In this document: positions 1 to 8,483 of the stretch, piece by piece
Numbering within the stretch: the stretch's first letter is position 1
Layout: each line of letters starts with the position of its first letter
NCBI GenBank assembly: GCA_002731275.1
Contig: PCBK01000035.1
Span: 1 to 64,000, forward strand
DNA length: 64,000 bases
Source of the DNA: Deltaproteobacteria bacterium
GTDB lineage: Bacteria; Myxococcota_C; UBA6777
Reading direction: 5' to 3'
Translations under genes and position numbers: made by a program
The notes under the pieces: model-generated
Told to the model about the DNA's origin: nothing
The model's database searches: none
Seen by the model: only the letters and a program-made list of their open reading frames with translations

Positions 1-11
1 GGAAGGGGGAA

Positions 12-44
12 GAGCCGAAGGCTCAGGGGGATGGAGAGGTTTGT
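12..44. repeat. Direct repeat copy 1 with preceding hairpin
   Basis: The 16-bp string GGATGGAGAGGTTTGT at 29-44 recurs exactly at 266-281. Each copy is immediately preceded by a 5-bp-stem, 3-nt-loop hairpin of different sequence (GAGCC/GGCTC at 12-24 here; CCTCT/AGAGG at 255-267 for copy 2). The loop-plus-tail arrangement is therefore kept while the stem differs. No gene is recognisable in bases 1-442; reading frames there are low-complexity and lack ribosome sites. Function unknown. Confidence 0.4.
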
Positions 45-254
45 AGAAGGGGTCGTTGCAAAGTGAATGAAGCAAATGACAACCGCATATGTTGTCTGAG
101 CAATCGAGCGTTGGGAGGATACTGCTTGCAGTATCTGTATTCCCGTGAGGGATTGTAGTGTCTATTCGGGTGCATTTTGCGAGAGCACAAGTGCAACTGC
201 GCCTGGATCAGAAATCGAGTTTCCCCCGTGTATACGGTATAAAGCCTCCCCCTT

Positions 255-281
255 CCTCTTCCAGAGGATGGAGAGGTTTGT
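255..281. repeat. Direct repeat copy 2 with preceding hairpin
   Basis: Second exact copy of the 16-bp repeat seen at 29-44, again behind a small hairpin. It lies in the leader region of the first stress-protein gene, upstream of its Fnr box. Confidence 0.4.
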
Positions 282-323
282 TTGAAGGGAGAGTTGGTTC
301 GTTGATATGAATTTGCGTATGCC

Positions 324-370
324 TTGATCTCGATCAAACGTATGAAGGTGAGCTTGGGGCATGATATACT
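324..370 (+). promoter_or_regulatory. Fnr-type box and -10 element upstream of the 443-901 stress-protein gene
   Basis: TTGATCTCGATCAA at 324-337 is a perfect match to the Fnr/Anr consensus TTGAT-N4-ATCAA. A good -10 hexamer, TATACT, lies at 365-370. The 12-mer TATACTCACCAA (365-376) recurs in the promoter of the other Fnr-box-linked stress gene (minus strand, 8421 to 8410). Box match and -10 are read directly; activation is inferred from the Fnr-like regulator at 6748-7512. Confidence 0.7.
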
Positions 371-442
371 CACCAAAAATGATATCGCCCGGACGATGAA
401 GTGTCGTCATCCCTATACGCAATATGAGTAAGGAGTCCGATC

Positions 443-901
443 ATGGTGAAAAAAGTAATCTTTGCAACCGATTTTTCAGAAGCATCTGTCGCAGCAATGG
501 AGCAGGTGAAGTGGCTGAAAGAGAAGTCCCCTGAGACTGCCGTTGAGATCTTGCACGTGTTTAACTCTGCAGCGCTGCACATGCCCGCTCCCTATTACTT
601 TATGGCAGAAGCCAACACATGGATCTCCGAGCACATCGAGAAGATTCGAGGAAAGGCTGGCGAAGCTCTTGAGAAAGCCAAAGAGGAATTTGGTGGTGAC
701 TGTACTGTGTGTCTTCGCGAGGGGAAACCTGAGCAAGAGATCGTCGAGTACGCAAAAGAGAGCGGCGCTGACATGATCGTGATGGGAACACATGGACTGA
801 CTGGACTCAATCGCTGGGTTCTCGGAAGTGTCGCTGAGTACGTTGTGCGTCACTCCTCTTGTGCTGTCTTGACTGTGCGCACTACAGAAAAAGACGCCTG
901 A
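443..901 (+). CDS. Universal stress protein, UspA family (single domain)
   Basis: 152-residue cytoplasmic protein of the usual single-domain UspA length. It opens with the beta1/loop signature KKVIFATDFSEAS and carries the nucleotide-binding glycine motif near the C-terminus (GTHGLTGLNRWVLGS, residues about 115-129), so it should bind ATP. The start ATG follows AGGAG with 7-nt spacing. The gene stands alone behind a perfect Fnr box, which fits the oxygen-limitation-induced Usp proteins of the Pseudomonas Anr regulon. Its exact role, probably survival under low oxygen, is inferred. It is one of four Usp genes in the first 20 kb. Confidence 0.92.
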   Translation: MVKKVIFATDFSEASVAAMEQVKWLKEKSPETAVEILHVFNSAALHMPAPYYFMAEANTWISEHIEKIRGKAGEALEKAKEEFGGDCTVCLREGKPEQEIVEYAKESGADMIVMGTHGLTGLNRWVLGSVAEYVVRHSSCAVLTVRTTEKDA

Positions 902-1112
902 GCTTGAATCGACTTCTTGGTCTTTTGAATCCAAAAAAACACCTTGTTTTTGAGGTGCAAACAGAAGATCTGGGATGTTGGTGTACTTTGTCGGACCGGA
1001 AGAAGATCGGTGTGCGCCTCTTGAGAATCTTCCTGTGAGCGTAAGACTGTCGGTTGTGTGAATTGATTTGCACGTCACATACCCGCCTGTCAGGAATAAC
1101 ACCGGTGATGGC

Positions 1113-3380
1113 GTGAAGATTTCGATAAAATTTGCTCTTTTCTTTGCAGTTTTGCTTGTGTGCTCCATTCTCGCTGTAAGCGTGATTGGATATCAGTCGA
1201 GTGTTTCAGCGATTCAGCGTCTCAGTAAGCACGAGATGCAAAGCAAAATGTTGTTGGTGACCAACGAACTCGAAGGGCAAACAAGGCGACTCAAAGACAA
1301 CATCGTACACCTCTCGTTGCAACTCAAAGAGAAATTACTTCCTTCCTCAACTGCTATTTCCACAAGACCTACCACAAGACCCTCTCCAATGCCTACACAG
1401 CGCTCTGTTCCAGGTATACGTGCGTTGTTGTTTTCTGCGCTTCCGTATCTGCGTGGTCGTGGACTCGCCCTGTTATCTAATGATGGGAAGCTCTTGTCGT
1501 CTGTCGGGGATATCTCGTTGTTGCAAACACATCGGCGTGACTGGAAGGCAAAAGTGTTTGCGCGTTTGCGTACGCAAGAACAGTCGTTGGTTGGCTCTTG
1601 GTGGGAAAAGAAAGAACAGAAGATTCGAGGAATCTGGGCTGTTCGTTTACGTGTCAAGGCAACACTGTACGCGCTTGTGTTGGTGTTTGATTGGAGCGAT
1701 TGGCTGTGCTGTCATGGCGGAAAAAGTGTCGGTGGAGACGTTGTTTTTGGCGTGTATGCCACCAATGGATTGCACTTTTTGCACACCTCCAAGCGAAAAA
1801 AAATACGGCGGAGCCATGTCTATGTCCATATCTCGAAACGTCCCGGTGTATCGGGGTTTGAGGTGTATGTGGGAGATGATGGTCTGCACGCCTTTGTGGG
1901 TTGGCGACGTGTCCCCCATCTCGCGTGGATTGTGTTTGTGCGTTCAAAACACGAAGAGGCGTTTTTGACGCTAGAACGGCTTAAGAGACGGAGCTATATG
2001 GGCGCCGTTTTGCTGCTGGGCCTGACGTTGTTTGGTGTGTTCTTCTTTTCACGCACACAGCTCGCGCCGATCGAGGAGTTGACGAATATCACGCGCCGGA
2101 TCCGCAATGGGGAGAGTCATTTGCGTGCGACGCCCAAGAGGCGCGATGAGATCGGTGAGTTGGCGCAGCACTTTAATGAACTGACTGATGAAGTGATGCA
2201 GGCGCAAGAGCGCTTTCGAACGCTCTTTCAGACCGCGAGTGATGCGATTATCACGATCAATTCGCAACAAGAGATCACACTCTTTAACCAACAAGCAGAA
2301 GACATCTTCGGGTACACCGCACAGGAGGCGATTGGACAGCCTCTTGAGATTTTGTTGCCAGAAAACATTCACAAGCAACATCGTCATCACGTCGAAGGTT
2401 TTGCTGTGGATGGTGAGTCTAGGCGGTTGATGGGAGCACGTCGCGAGCTCTCTGGGCGCCGAAAAGATGGTTCGTTGTTTCCTCTCGAAGCCTCCATCGC
2501 TAAGATGCCTTTTGATGACAAGTTCTTTTTTACGGCGATTGTACGCGATGTCACCGAGAGAAAACAGGCCCGTGAGGTGCTTCAACGTGCCCACGATGAG
2601 CTTGAGAGGCGTGTGGAGGATCGGACAAGAGAGCTCCAAGAAGCCAACGAAGAATTAAAGACATTTGCCTACATCGTCTCACATGATCTGCGCTCTCCGC
2701 TCGTCAACATCAAAGGCTTTGCGGGCGAGTTACGGCTCTCGATCGAAGACGTACAACAACTCTTGGAGACCGGAGGCGAAGATGTCTTCGGGCAACTCTC
2801 TTTTCTGCTCAAAGAGGATATCCCAGAGTCTCTCGAATTTATCGATGCCGCGACGTCCCGTATGGATCGCCTGATCAACGCGATCCTGAAGCTCTCTCGT
2901 GTCGGACACCGCAAGCTCTATATGGAGACCCTGGCGCTCGACAAGGTCGTCAACGATACCTTGATCTCCATGAGACACCAAATCGAGACACAAGGGGTTG
3001 ATATCGAAGTCGGAGAATTTGGAGAGGTGACAGCAGACCCAACATCCCTTGAGCAGATCCTGGGGAATTTGCTGACCAATGCCGTGCAATATTTGTTACC
3101 TACTCGTAAAGGACAGATTCGGATCTTTGAAGAGAGAGATGCCGAATATACGACCATCCATGTACAGGACAATGGACGAGGGATTGCTGAGGAAGATCAT
3201 GCAAAAGTATTTCAAATTTTTCGTCGCTTAGGAACACAAGATGTGCCCGGCGAAGGGATGGGATTGAGCTACGTGCAGGCGCTTGTCAGGAGACATGGAG
3301 GAAGGATATGGTTTACGTCCACTTTACATGAAGGTTCCACGTTTTCATTTTCATTGCCACACCAGATACAGGAGGAGTAG
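1113..3380 (+). CDS. Membrane sensor histidine kinase (dCACHE-like sensor, HAMP, PAS)
   Basis: 755-residue sensor kinase from the GTG at 1113; the frame stays open to a TTG at 1068, but the GTG places the first membrane helix directly at the N-terminus. Order: TM1 (about 5-28), a roughly 265-residue periplasmic sensor, TM2 (about 295-316), HAMP (about 318-365), PAS with PAC (about 368-480), coiled coil, HisKA with phosphoacceptor H524 in SHDLRSPL, and HATPase_c with DNGRGIAEE (from 686) and GEGMGLSY. The sensor fold is not identifiable by eye. The stop codon abuts the next start, so this is the first gene of a tight four-gene phosphorelay operon. The ligand is unknown. Confidence 0.88.
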   Translation: MKISIKFALFFAVLLVCSILAVSVIGYQSSVSAIQRLSKHEMQSKMLLVTNELEGQTRRLKDNIVHLSLQLKEKLLPSSTAISTRPTTRPSPMPTQRSVPGIRALLFSALPYLRGRGLALLSNDGKLLSSVGDISLLQTHRRDWKAKVFARLRTQEQSLVGSWWEKKEQKIRGIWAVRLRVKATLYALVLVFDWSDWLCCHGGKSVGGDVVFGVYATNGLHFLHTSKRKKIRRSHVYVHISKRPGVSGFEVYVGDDGLHAFVGWRRVPHLAWIVFVRSKHEEAFLTLERLKRRSYMGAVLLLGLTLFGVFFFSRTQLAPIEELTNITRRIRNGESHLRATPKRRDEIGELAQHFNELTDEVMQAQERFRTLFQTASDAIITINSQQEITLFNQQAEDIFGYTAQEAIGQPLEILLPENIHKQHRHHVEGFAVDGESRRLMGARRELSGRRKDGSLFPLEASIAKMPFDDKFFFTAIVRDVTERKQAREVLQRAHDELERRVEDRTRELQEANEELKTFAYIVSHDLRSPLVNIKGFAGELRLSIEDVQQLLETGGEDVFGQLSFLLKEDIPESLEFIDAATSRMDRLINAILKLSRVGHRKLYMETLALDKVVNDTLISMRHQIETQGVDIEVGEFGEVTADPTSLEQILGNLLTNAVQYLLPTRKGQIRIFEERDAEYTTIHVQDNGRGIAEEDHAKVFQIFRRLGTQDVPGEGMGLSYVQALVRRHGGRIWFTSTLHEGSTFSFSLPHQIQEE

Positions 3381-3818
3381 ATGTACTCTGTCGCACCTGA
3401 AGTTGTCTCTCTTATGTTGGTGGAAGATGATCCAGGCCATTCTCGGTTGATTCAAAAGAACTTACGCCGAGCTGGTTTTGCCAACAAGATCCAGCTGCAC
3501 ACTGATGGCCAGTCCGCGCTTGATGCGCTTTTTACGACAAAGCACCAAAATGAATCGTGGCTCGTGCTCCTCGATCTGAATTTACCTGTCCTCGATGGGT
3601 ACCAAGTGCTCGAACGGATCAAGCAAAACGAGCTGACACAGAAAGTTCCGGTGATTATCCTTACGACAACAGACGCACCCCGTGAAATTGAGCGTTGTTA
3701 TGCCCTTGGCTGTAATGCATATATCTCCAAGCCCATCCAGTACGAAGAGTTCACTGATGTGATTCGCAAACTTGGGTTGTTTCTGTCTGTGGTGAAGCTA
3801 CCAGATAAGGAGTCTTGA
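3381..3818 (+). CDS. Single-domain response regulator (Rcp1-like receiver)
   Basis: 145-residue stand-alone receiver domain with no output domain. Acidic pocket E15/D16/D17, phosphoacceptor D65 in LLDLNLPVLDG, and conserved K117 in ISKPIQ. Its sequence style (long loop before D65, DLNLPVLDGYQVLERIK) matches the Rcp1-type regulators usually encoded beside PAS/phytochrome-like kinases. The ATG starts directly after the kinase stop at 3380, indicating translational coupling. It probably relays phosphate between the two kinases of this operon; that role is inferred from context. Confidence 0.88.
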   Translation: MYSVAPEVVSLMLVEDDPGHSRLIQKNLRRAGFANKIQLHTDGQSALDALFTTKHQNESWLVLLDLNLPVLDGYQVLERIKQNELTQKVPVIILTTTDAPREIERCYALGCNAYISKPIQYEEFTDVIRKLGLFLSVVKLPDKES

Positions 3819-3819
3819 G

Positions 3820-5313
3820 GTGTCCAACGATACCATTCGCATCCTCTACATGGAAGATGAAGTGGGGCACGCGACCTTGCTTCGTCGAAAGATGCAACGC
3901 CTCGGTTATCAGGTCGAGTTGGCATTTGATGGTGATGAAGGGCTTAGGAAAGCCGCAGCCACAGACTTTGATATCATCATCACGGATCACAATATGCCCA
4001 AAAGTGATGGGATGCAGGTGATCCAGAGATTGCGCACAGAGCTTGAGAGTGATGCGAGTATCATCATGGTGACTGGAGCGGGGAGTGAGCACACTGCCGT
4101 TGAGGCGATGCGATTGGGCGCTGATGACTACGTCGTCAAAGATACAGAGGGAGGCTATCTCGAATTGCTCCCCGCACATATCCAAAAGCTCATTGAAAAG
4201 CGCGCGCTTGGATTGGAGAAGCAGCTCGCACAGCGCGCGCTACTTGAGAGCGAAGAGAAGTTTCGTGCGATGTTCGAACACGCCCCCTTTGGGATGGTGT
4301 TGTGCGAAAAAAGTGGGCATATATTGCAAGCCAATGAACAGTTTTGCCGGATCTTTGGCTGTCCAGAAGAAGAACTCAGAAAGCAAGGGTGTGTCGACTT
4401 TTTGTTGAGCCTTGATGGCGACAGAGCCTTTACCAAGTGGCTTTTTGAGGGTGGGGATCTCGACCCCATCGAGATGGTGATGTGTAATTATCTCGAAGAG
4501 AGTATCCCTGTTCAGGTACAGGGAACTGTTTTCTCCGATGCCAATGGAAGCGATCGGATCTGGCTATTTGTCGAAGAGATCCGTATGCGCAAAGAGATGC
4601 AAGAGCGATTGATGCAGTCTTCTAAGCTCGAAGCCATCGGTGAACTTGCTGCCAATGTCGCACATGAGATGAACAACCCACTCGCGATTATCAGCGCCAA
4701 AGCACGTCTGCTCCTCTCCACTGAAAAAACAAACATGTCACAAAAAGTCGAACGCGAGTTGGGGAAGATTATCGGACAGTGTGATCGATTAAGCCGACTG
4801 ACACGCGGTTTACTTGATTATGCACGTCCGTCCTTTGGGAGTAAGCAACGACTCGATCTGCGTAAGCCTCTTGAGAAAGCCCTCTCCATCGTCTCACACC
4901 ATGCATCTGTCTCGGGTGTTGTCGTGGAACTATCACATGCTGACAAACCTTTGTGGGTGCTTGCGAACGCGAATGAGTTGGAGCAAGTCTTTCTCAATCT
5001 CCAACTCAACGCCATCGAAGCGATGCCCAATGGAGGCCAACTGACGATTTGCGAGGCGCTTGTCGAAACCGAAGGGGAAAAAGAGGTCGTCGTCTCTATT
5101 GAGGATAATGGGGAAGGTATCCCGACAGAGCTCCTTCATCGCATCTTTGAGCCCTTTTTCTCGACCAAAGAGGAAGGGAAGGGGACGGGGCTTGGTTTGT
5201 CCATTTGCTTTGGGCTGATCCGTAGTCATCATGGACATATTGACGTCTCTTCCGAAGAAGGGAAAGGGACACGGTTTACTGTACGTATCCCATACGATGG
5301 AGAAGGACATTGA
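3820..5313 (+). CDS. Hybrid histidine kinase: receiver-PAS-HisKA-HATPase
   Basis: 497-residue soluble kinase with an N-terminal receiver (phosphoacceptor D56 in IITDHNMPKSDG), a PAS domain (about 145-260), HisKA with H282 in VAHEMNNPLA, and HATPase_c with NLQLNAIEAM, DNGEGIP (near 429) and a GKGTGLGLS lid. There is no membrane segment, so its input is probably phosphate from the upstream kinase or receiver. The GTG start lies one base after the previous stop, behind AAGGAG. HEMNNPLA is typical of NtrB-class kinases that partner sigma54 activators, which fits the next gene. Pathway order is inferred. Confidence 0.9.
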   Translation: MSNDTIRILYMEDEVGHATLLRRKMQRLGYQVELAFDGDEGLRKAAATDFDIIITDHNMPKSDGMQVIQRLRTELESDASIIMVTGAGSEHTAVEAMRLGADDYVVKDTEGGYLELLPAHIQKLIEKRALGLEKQLAQRALLESEEKFRAMFEHAPFGMVLCEKSGHILQANEQFCRIFGCPEEELRKQGCVDFLLSLDGDRAFTKWLFEGGDLDPIEMVMCNYLEESIPVQVQGTVFSDANGSDRIWLFVEEIRMRKEMQERLMQSSKLEAIGELAANVAHEMNNPLAIISAKARLLLSTEKTNMSQKVERELGKIIGQCDRLSRLTRGLLDYARPSFGSKQRLDLRKPLEKALSIVSHHASVSGVVVELSHADKPLWVLANANELEQVFLNLQLNAIEAMPNGGQLTICEALVETEGEKEVVVSIEDNGEGIPTELLHRIFEPFFSTKEEGKGTGLGLSICFGLIRSHHGHIDVSSEEGKGTRFTVRIPYDGEGH

Positions 5314-6707
5314 GAGTTGCCAGGATCCTTGTCGTTGATGATGAGACAGGAATGCTCGAAGTATACGAGGATACCCTCTCACTCATTGAGGGGATTGAGG
5401 TCCATACGGAGAATACAAGCCGCGTTGCAGCAGAGCGACTCAAAGAGGAAGACTTCGATGTCTTGATCACGGACCTGCGCATGCCTGGGCTTAATGGAGT
5501 TGACCTTCTGAAGATTGGACGAGAGTCGGATCCTGATTTGCCTGTGTTAATGATCACCGCGTACCCCTCTGTTGATACCGCGATCGAAGCGATGAAGCTC
5601 GGTGCTATCGATTACATCACAAAGCCATTTGTGCCCGACGAGCTCCTTCATAACGTCAGGCGTATGCTGGAAGGTCGTACCCTCAAAGAGGAGAACCGCT
5701 TACTTCGTCGGCAGCTTGAGAAACCTTATGGCTTTGGCGAAATCATCGGGACTTCCAAGTCAATGCAAGAGGTCTTTGCCTTGATACAGCAAGTCGCCAA
5801 ATCCAATGTCGATGTTTTGATCTTGGGGGAAACGGGAACAGGTAAGGAGCTCGTTGCGCGTTCTATCCATCTGCACAGTCAGCGAGAGAGCGAACGCTTT
5901 GTGCCGATTGACTGTGGTGCGATCCCTGAAAACCTCGTGGAGAGCGAATTCTTTGGTTTTGAGCGTGGTGCGTTTACTGGCGCACAGATGCGAAACATCG
6001 GGTTACTAGAGTTTGCCAACAGGGGGACTTGTTTCTTGGACGAGATCGGTGAGCTTCCGCTTGTGATGCAAGCCAAGCTGTTGCGTGCTCTACAGGAACG
6101 GGTTGTTCGTCGGGTTGGAGGACGAGAGGAGATCCCTGTTGATATCCGGATCGTGGCTGCGACTTGTCGCGATGTCGAGTTGGCCGTCGAGAAGGGCGAT
6201 TTTCGTGAAGATCTTTACTTCCGGATCAATGTCGTGCAGATCTGTTTGCCACCGTTAAGAGAGAGGGAAGGTGATATCGTGTTGCTCGCGAGGCATTTTT
6301 TGGAGCGACATTGCCAAGACAGTGGAAAAGATATCAAAGGCTTCTCCGAAGAGGCACGGCGCGCGCTGACTTCGTATGCTTGGCCGGGTAATATTCGTGA
6401 GCTGCAAAATGTTGTCAGGCGCGCGATTGCGTTGACCCAATCCGAGTCGATCGGTTTACAAGACCTTCCACTCCATATCCGTGCCTGTGAGGATGAAGAA
6501 TGCGATGATATGTTCGCCGAAGAGGGCGCCTTTTTTGATATGAAAGAGAGGACGATCACCCACTTTGAGCGAACGTATCTTACGAGGTTATTGCAAAAAC
6601 ACAAAGGAGATATTGTACAGGCGATCGAGGAGGCACAGGTCCCAAGAGGGACACTATATCGCTTGTTGAAGAAGTATAATCTGTCGGCGAAGGATTACCG
6701 CGAGTGA
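5310..6707 (+). CDS. Sigma54-dependent response regulator (NtrC family)
   Basis: 465-residue NtrC-type activator: receiver with D55 (ITDLRMPG) and K105, AAA+ domain with Walker A GETGTGKE (173-180), the sigma54-contact loop GAFTGA (220-225), Walker B FLDEIGE, and a C-terminal Fis-type helix-turn-helix in the last 50 residues. The TTG start overlaps the stop of the upstream kinase by 4 nt and follows GAGAAGGAC; no other in-frame start is closer to the receiver. It is the output of the four-gene operon. I found no convincing -24/-12 promoter in the window, so its targets are unknown and may lie elsewhere. Confidence 0.92.
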   Translation: MRVARILVVDDETGMLEVYEDTLSLIEGIEVHTENTSRVAAERLKEEDFDVLITDLRMPGLNGVDLLKIGRESDPDLPVLMITAYPSVDTAIEAMKLGAIDYITKPFVPDELLHNVRRMLEGRTLKEENRLLRRQLEKPYGFGEIIGTSKSMQEVFALIQQVAKSNVDVLILGETGTGKELVARSIHLHSQRESERFVPIDCGAIPENLVESEFFGFERGAFTGAQMRNIGLLEFANRGTCFLDEIGELPLVMQAKLLRALQERVVRRVGGREEIPVDIRIVAATCRDVELAVEKGDFREDLYFRINVVQICLPPLREREGDIVLLARHFLERHCQDSGKDIKGFSEEARRALTSYAWPGNIRELQNVVRRAIALTQSESIGLQDLPLHIRACEDEECDDMFAEEGAFFDMKERTITHFERTYLTRLLQKHKGDIVQAIEEAQVPRGTLYRLLKKYNLSAKDYRE

Positions 6708-6747
6708 GGTAGGTGAGTGTTTAGGCTGTAGAAAGCCTGGCAATGCC

Positions 6748-7512
6748 TTATCGAACATTGACTCCACATGGCTCAAGCTCATCAAACAAATCGTCGAGGT
6801 CTTTGATGGTGACTTTCTTTTTGTCGAAGATTGCGACACCATCGCGCTCAAGTGCACGAAGTGTGCGGGACAGTGTCTCAGGTCGCGCAGCGATCATAGA
6901 GGCCATATCTTGTCTGGAGAAGGGCAGTTCAATCTCAACGTCGCCCTCTTTATTGATCGTGCCGTAGTAGTCCTTGAGCAGCAACAACAAGTGTGCGAGA
7001 CGTGCACGGACAGGCAGCGCTGTTAGATGAAGTCTGTCTTCTTCTGCTTGATGGAGGTCTTCGGCCATACGTTGAAGGAAGGAGAGGCTCAGTTGGGGGA
7101 ACTCTTGGAAGAGATCCTGAATGGTTTGTTTTTCGATGAAGCAGACACGACTTTTTGTGAGGGCTTCAGCCGTGGTTGTGTGCAATTCGTCAGCAAAGAG
7201 AGCTTGGTACCCGAGGGTTTGACCGGGATGGATGAGACGGACGATGGTCTCGTTGCCTTGCGCGTCGAGTTTGCGTAGAGCGATCGTTCCAGATTCAACA
7301 CAAAAAAGTCCAAGTGCACGTGTTCCTTGATGATAAAGGGATTGACCTGCTTGGTACATGTGCAACGTTTTTGCATCATCGAGGCGATTGATGTTTCCTC
7401 CAAGAGGGCACCATTCTTTGGCTCGTTTGTCACACGATACACAGTTGGGTTGTGTTGGGAAGCGATTGTTTTGTCTTTGCTTTTCTTTGAGCCTGGGTTG
7501 TTTTTGAAGCAT
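6748..7512 (-). CDS. fnr: Fnr-type oxygen-sensing transcription regulator
   Basis: 254-residue CRP/FNR-family regulator. N-terminal cysteines C24, C27 and C35 plus C124 (SRVCFIEK, aligning with E. coli Fnr C122) give the four ligands expected for an oxygen-labile [4Fe-4S] cluster. A cyclic-nucleotide-type beta-roll and long dimer helix follow. The C-terminal helix-turn-helix has recognition helix ETLSRTL, retaining the Glu...Ser-Arg that reads TTGAT half-sites. The ATG at 7512 follows GAAGGAAGAG; the frame extends 20 codons further without a better site. Six Fnr-type boxes in the window, one upstream of this gene, are its likely targets. C35 spacing (C-x7-C) differs from E. coli (C-x5-C). Confidence 0.9.
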   Translation of the reverse strand: MLQKQPRLKEKQRQNNRFPTQPNCVSCDKRAKEWCPLGGNINRLDDAKTLHMYQAGQSLYHQGTRALGLFCVESGTIALRKLDAQGNETIVRLIHPGQTLGYQALFADELHTTTAEALTKSRVCFIEKQTIQDLFQEFPQLSLSFLQRMAEDLHQAEEDRLHLTALPVRARLAHLLLLLKDYYGTINKEGDVEIELPFSRQDMASMIAARPETLSRTLRALERDGVAIFDKKKVTIKDLDDLFDELEPCGVNVR

Positions 7513-7597
7513 GGTCTCTTCCTTCGTCTTTTGTGTGTAGTTTTGCGTGGCTTCTCCTTTAGCACAATTCATTCCAGCTCTGTGTTTTTATTCAAAC

Positions 7598-7611
7598 ATG
7601 ATGTAAATCAA
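7598..7611 (-). promoter_or_regulatory. Fnr-type box upstream of fnr (probable autoregulation)
   Basis: Plus-strand ATGAT-GTAA-ATCAA, one mismatch from the TTGAT-N4-ATCAA consensus, about 86 bp upstream of the fnr start codon. Position suggests autoregulation; this is inference. Confidence 0.5.
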
Positions 7612-7655
7612 TCTTTTTAGTGTCATTGATCAAGAGAAGGGAGAGAGGGCAATAA

Positions 7656-7681
7656 AGGGTGTCACATTTTTGTGACACCCT
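7656..7681. promoter_or_regulatory. TGTCACA palindrome, site 1
   Basis: Perfect inverted repeat with 11-bp arms (AGGGTGTCACA/TGTGACACCCT) around TTTT. The inner core TGTCACA-N4-TGTGACA is shared with two further sites in the same 350-bp fnr upstream region. There is no T-tract after the hairpin, so a terminator for the stress gene at 7865-8368 is less likely than an operator. Regulator unknown. Confidence 0.5.
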
Positions 7682-7775
7682 CTCTCTACAAAAAGCGGCA
7701 ATTTGTAAAATATGTTCTGCAAAGAGGTGTGTCTCTTTTGTGTGAAAAGCTTATAGGTAGGAGGGTTAGATGTGG

Positions 7776-7795
7776 TTGTCACAAAGATGTGACAA
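7776..7795. promoter_or_regulatory. TGTCACA palindrome, site 2
   Basis: TTGTCACA-AAGA-TGTGACAA, a perfect 8-bp-arm palindrome with the same core as the sites at 7656-7681 and 7811-7828. Confidence 0.5.
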
Positions 7796-7810
7796 GATGG
7801 GGTGTTTGTG

Positions 7811-7828
7811 TGTCACATTTTTGTGACG
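7811..7828. promoter_or_regulatory. TGTCACA palindrome, site 3
   Basis: TGTCACA-TTTT-TGTGACG; the core arms match in all but the last base. Its centre is 34 bp from site 2, about three helical turns. Confidence 0.45.
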
Positions 7829-7864
7829 GAGGTTGCTGGGAGGGTTTTGTGTTTGATGTTGACC

Positions 7865-8368
7865 TCAGTCATCCTCGGGTCGGACGATGAGTACAGAGCA
7901 GTGTGCGTGATGGACGACGTAGTCGCTGACACTGCCGAGCAGAAGTCTTTTAATGGGACCATGTCCTCGTGAGCCGATGATCAACACATCGGGTTTTTCT
8001 TTTTCGGCGGTGTCGACGATTTCGTCTCTTGGGACGCCGATTGCGACGAGGGTTTTGTGTTTGATGTTGGCCTCTTCACATTGCTTGACTGCAGCGGAGA
8101 GCATGGACTCACCGATTTGTTGAAGCCGCGAGTGTTGTTCGTTGATGACCTTTTCAAGGTCAGCTTGCCAATCTTTGTCGGCGGCGTTTTGCCAGTCGAT
8201 GGTTGGATCACCTGTGGGGGTGATTGCGTTGGGTGGAGAGACGCTTTGCATGGGTTCGATCGCGGTCATGAGGATGAGCTCGCCATCGGTTGAACGTGTA
8301 AGGTGGATGGCTTTTTCGAGAGCATGTTGTCCGGAGGGTGAGCCGTCAAATGCGAGCAAAAATTTCAT
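7865..8368 (-). CDS. Universal stress protein, UspA family
   Basis: 167-residue single-domain Usp. It starts MKFLLAFDGSPSG and has an intact nucleotide-binding motif GSRGHGPIKRLLLGS followed by the usual C-terminal strand (CSVLIVRPEDD). The ATG at 8368 follows AGGAG with 7-nt spacing; the longer frame to 8461 has no ribosome site. It is divergent from the stress gene at 8780, with two Fnr-type boxes in the shared intergenic region. An ATP-binding stress role is known for the family; low-oxygen induction is inferred from the boxes. Confidence 0.92.
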   Translation of the reverse strand: MKFLLAFDGSPSGQHALEKAIHLTRSTDGELILMTAIEPMQSVSPPNAITPTGDPTIDWQNAADKDWQADLEKVINEQHSRLQQIGESMLSAAVKQCEEANIKHKTLVAIGVPRDEIVDTAEKEKPDVLIIGSRGHGPIKRLLLGSVSDYVVHHAHCSVLIVRPEDD

Positions 8369-8409
8369 CTTGATGCTCCTGTTTGGTGGATTTGGGTCTA
8401 TGTCACGAG

Positions 8410-8483
8410 TTGGTGAGTATAGACTAAAGAGGGAAATGGGGCTGCACTTTTTTTTTGTCAATGCAAAATTTGATCTGTGTCAA
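8410..8483 (-). promoter_or_regulatory. Fnr-type box with -10 element for the 7865-8368 stress gene
   Basis: TTGATCTGTGTCAA at 8470-8483 (TTGAT half perfect, other half GTCAA) precedes, on the minus strand, TATACT (8421 to 8416) within the 12-mer TATACTCACCAA that also occurs in the 443-901 gene promoter. The box-centre to -10 distance is about 55 bp here and 34 bp there, a difference of about two helical turns, so the arrangement may be class-I-like. Confidence 0.5.

Noticed and set aside
941-958. CACCT/AGGTG hairpin after the first Usp gene as a terminator
   Set aside because: Short stem, and the T-tract lies on the wrong side for the plus-strand gene.
476-1168. 230-codon minus-strand frame
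   Set aside because: Antisense to the Usp gene and the kinase start; no ribosome site and no domain-like sequence.
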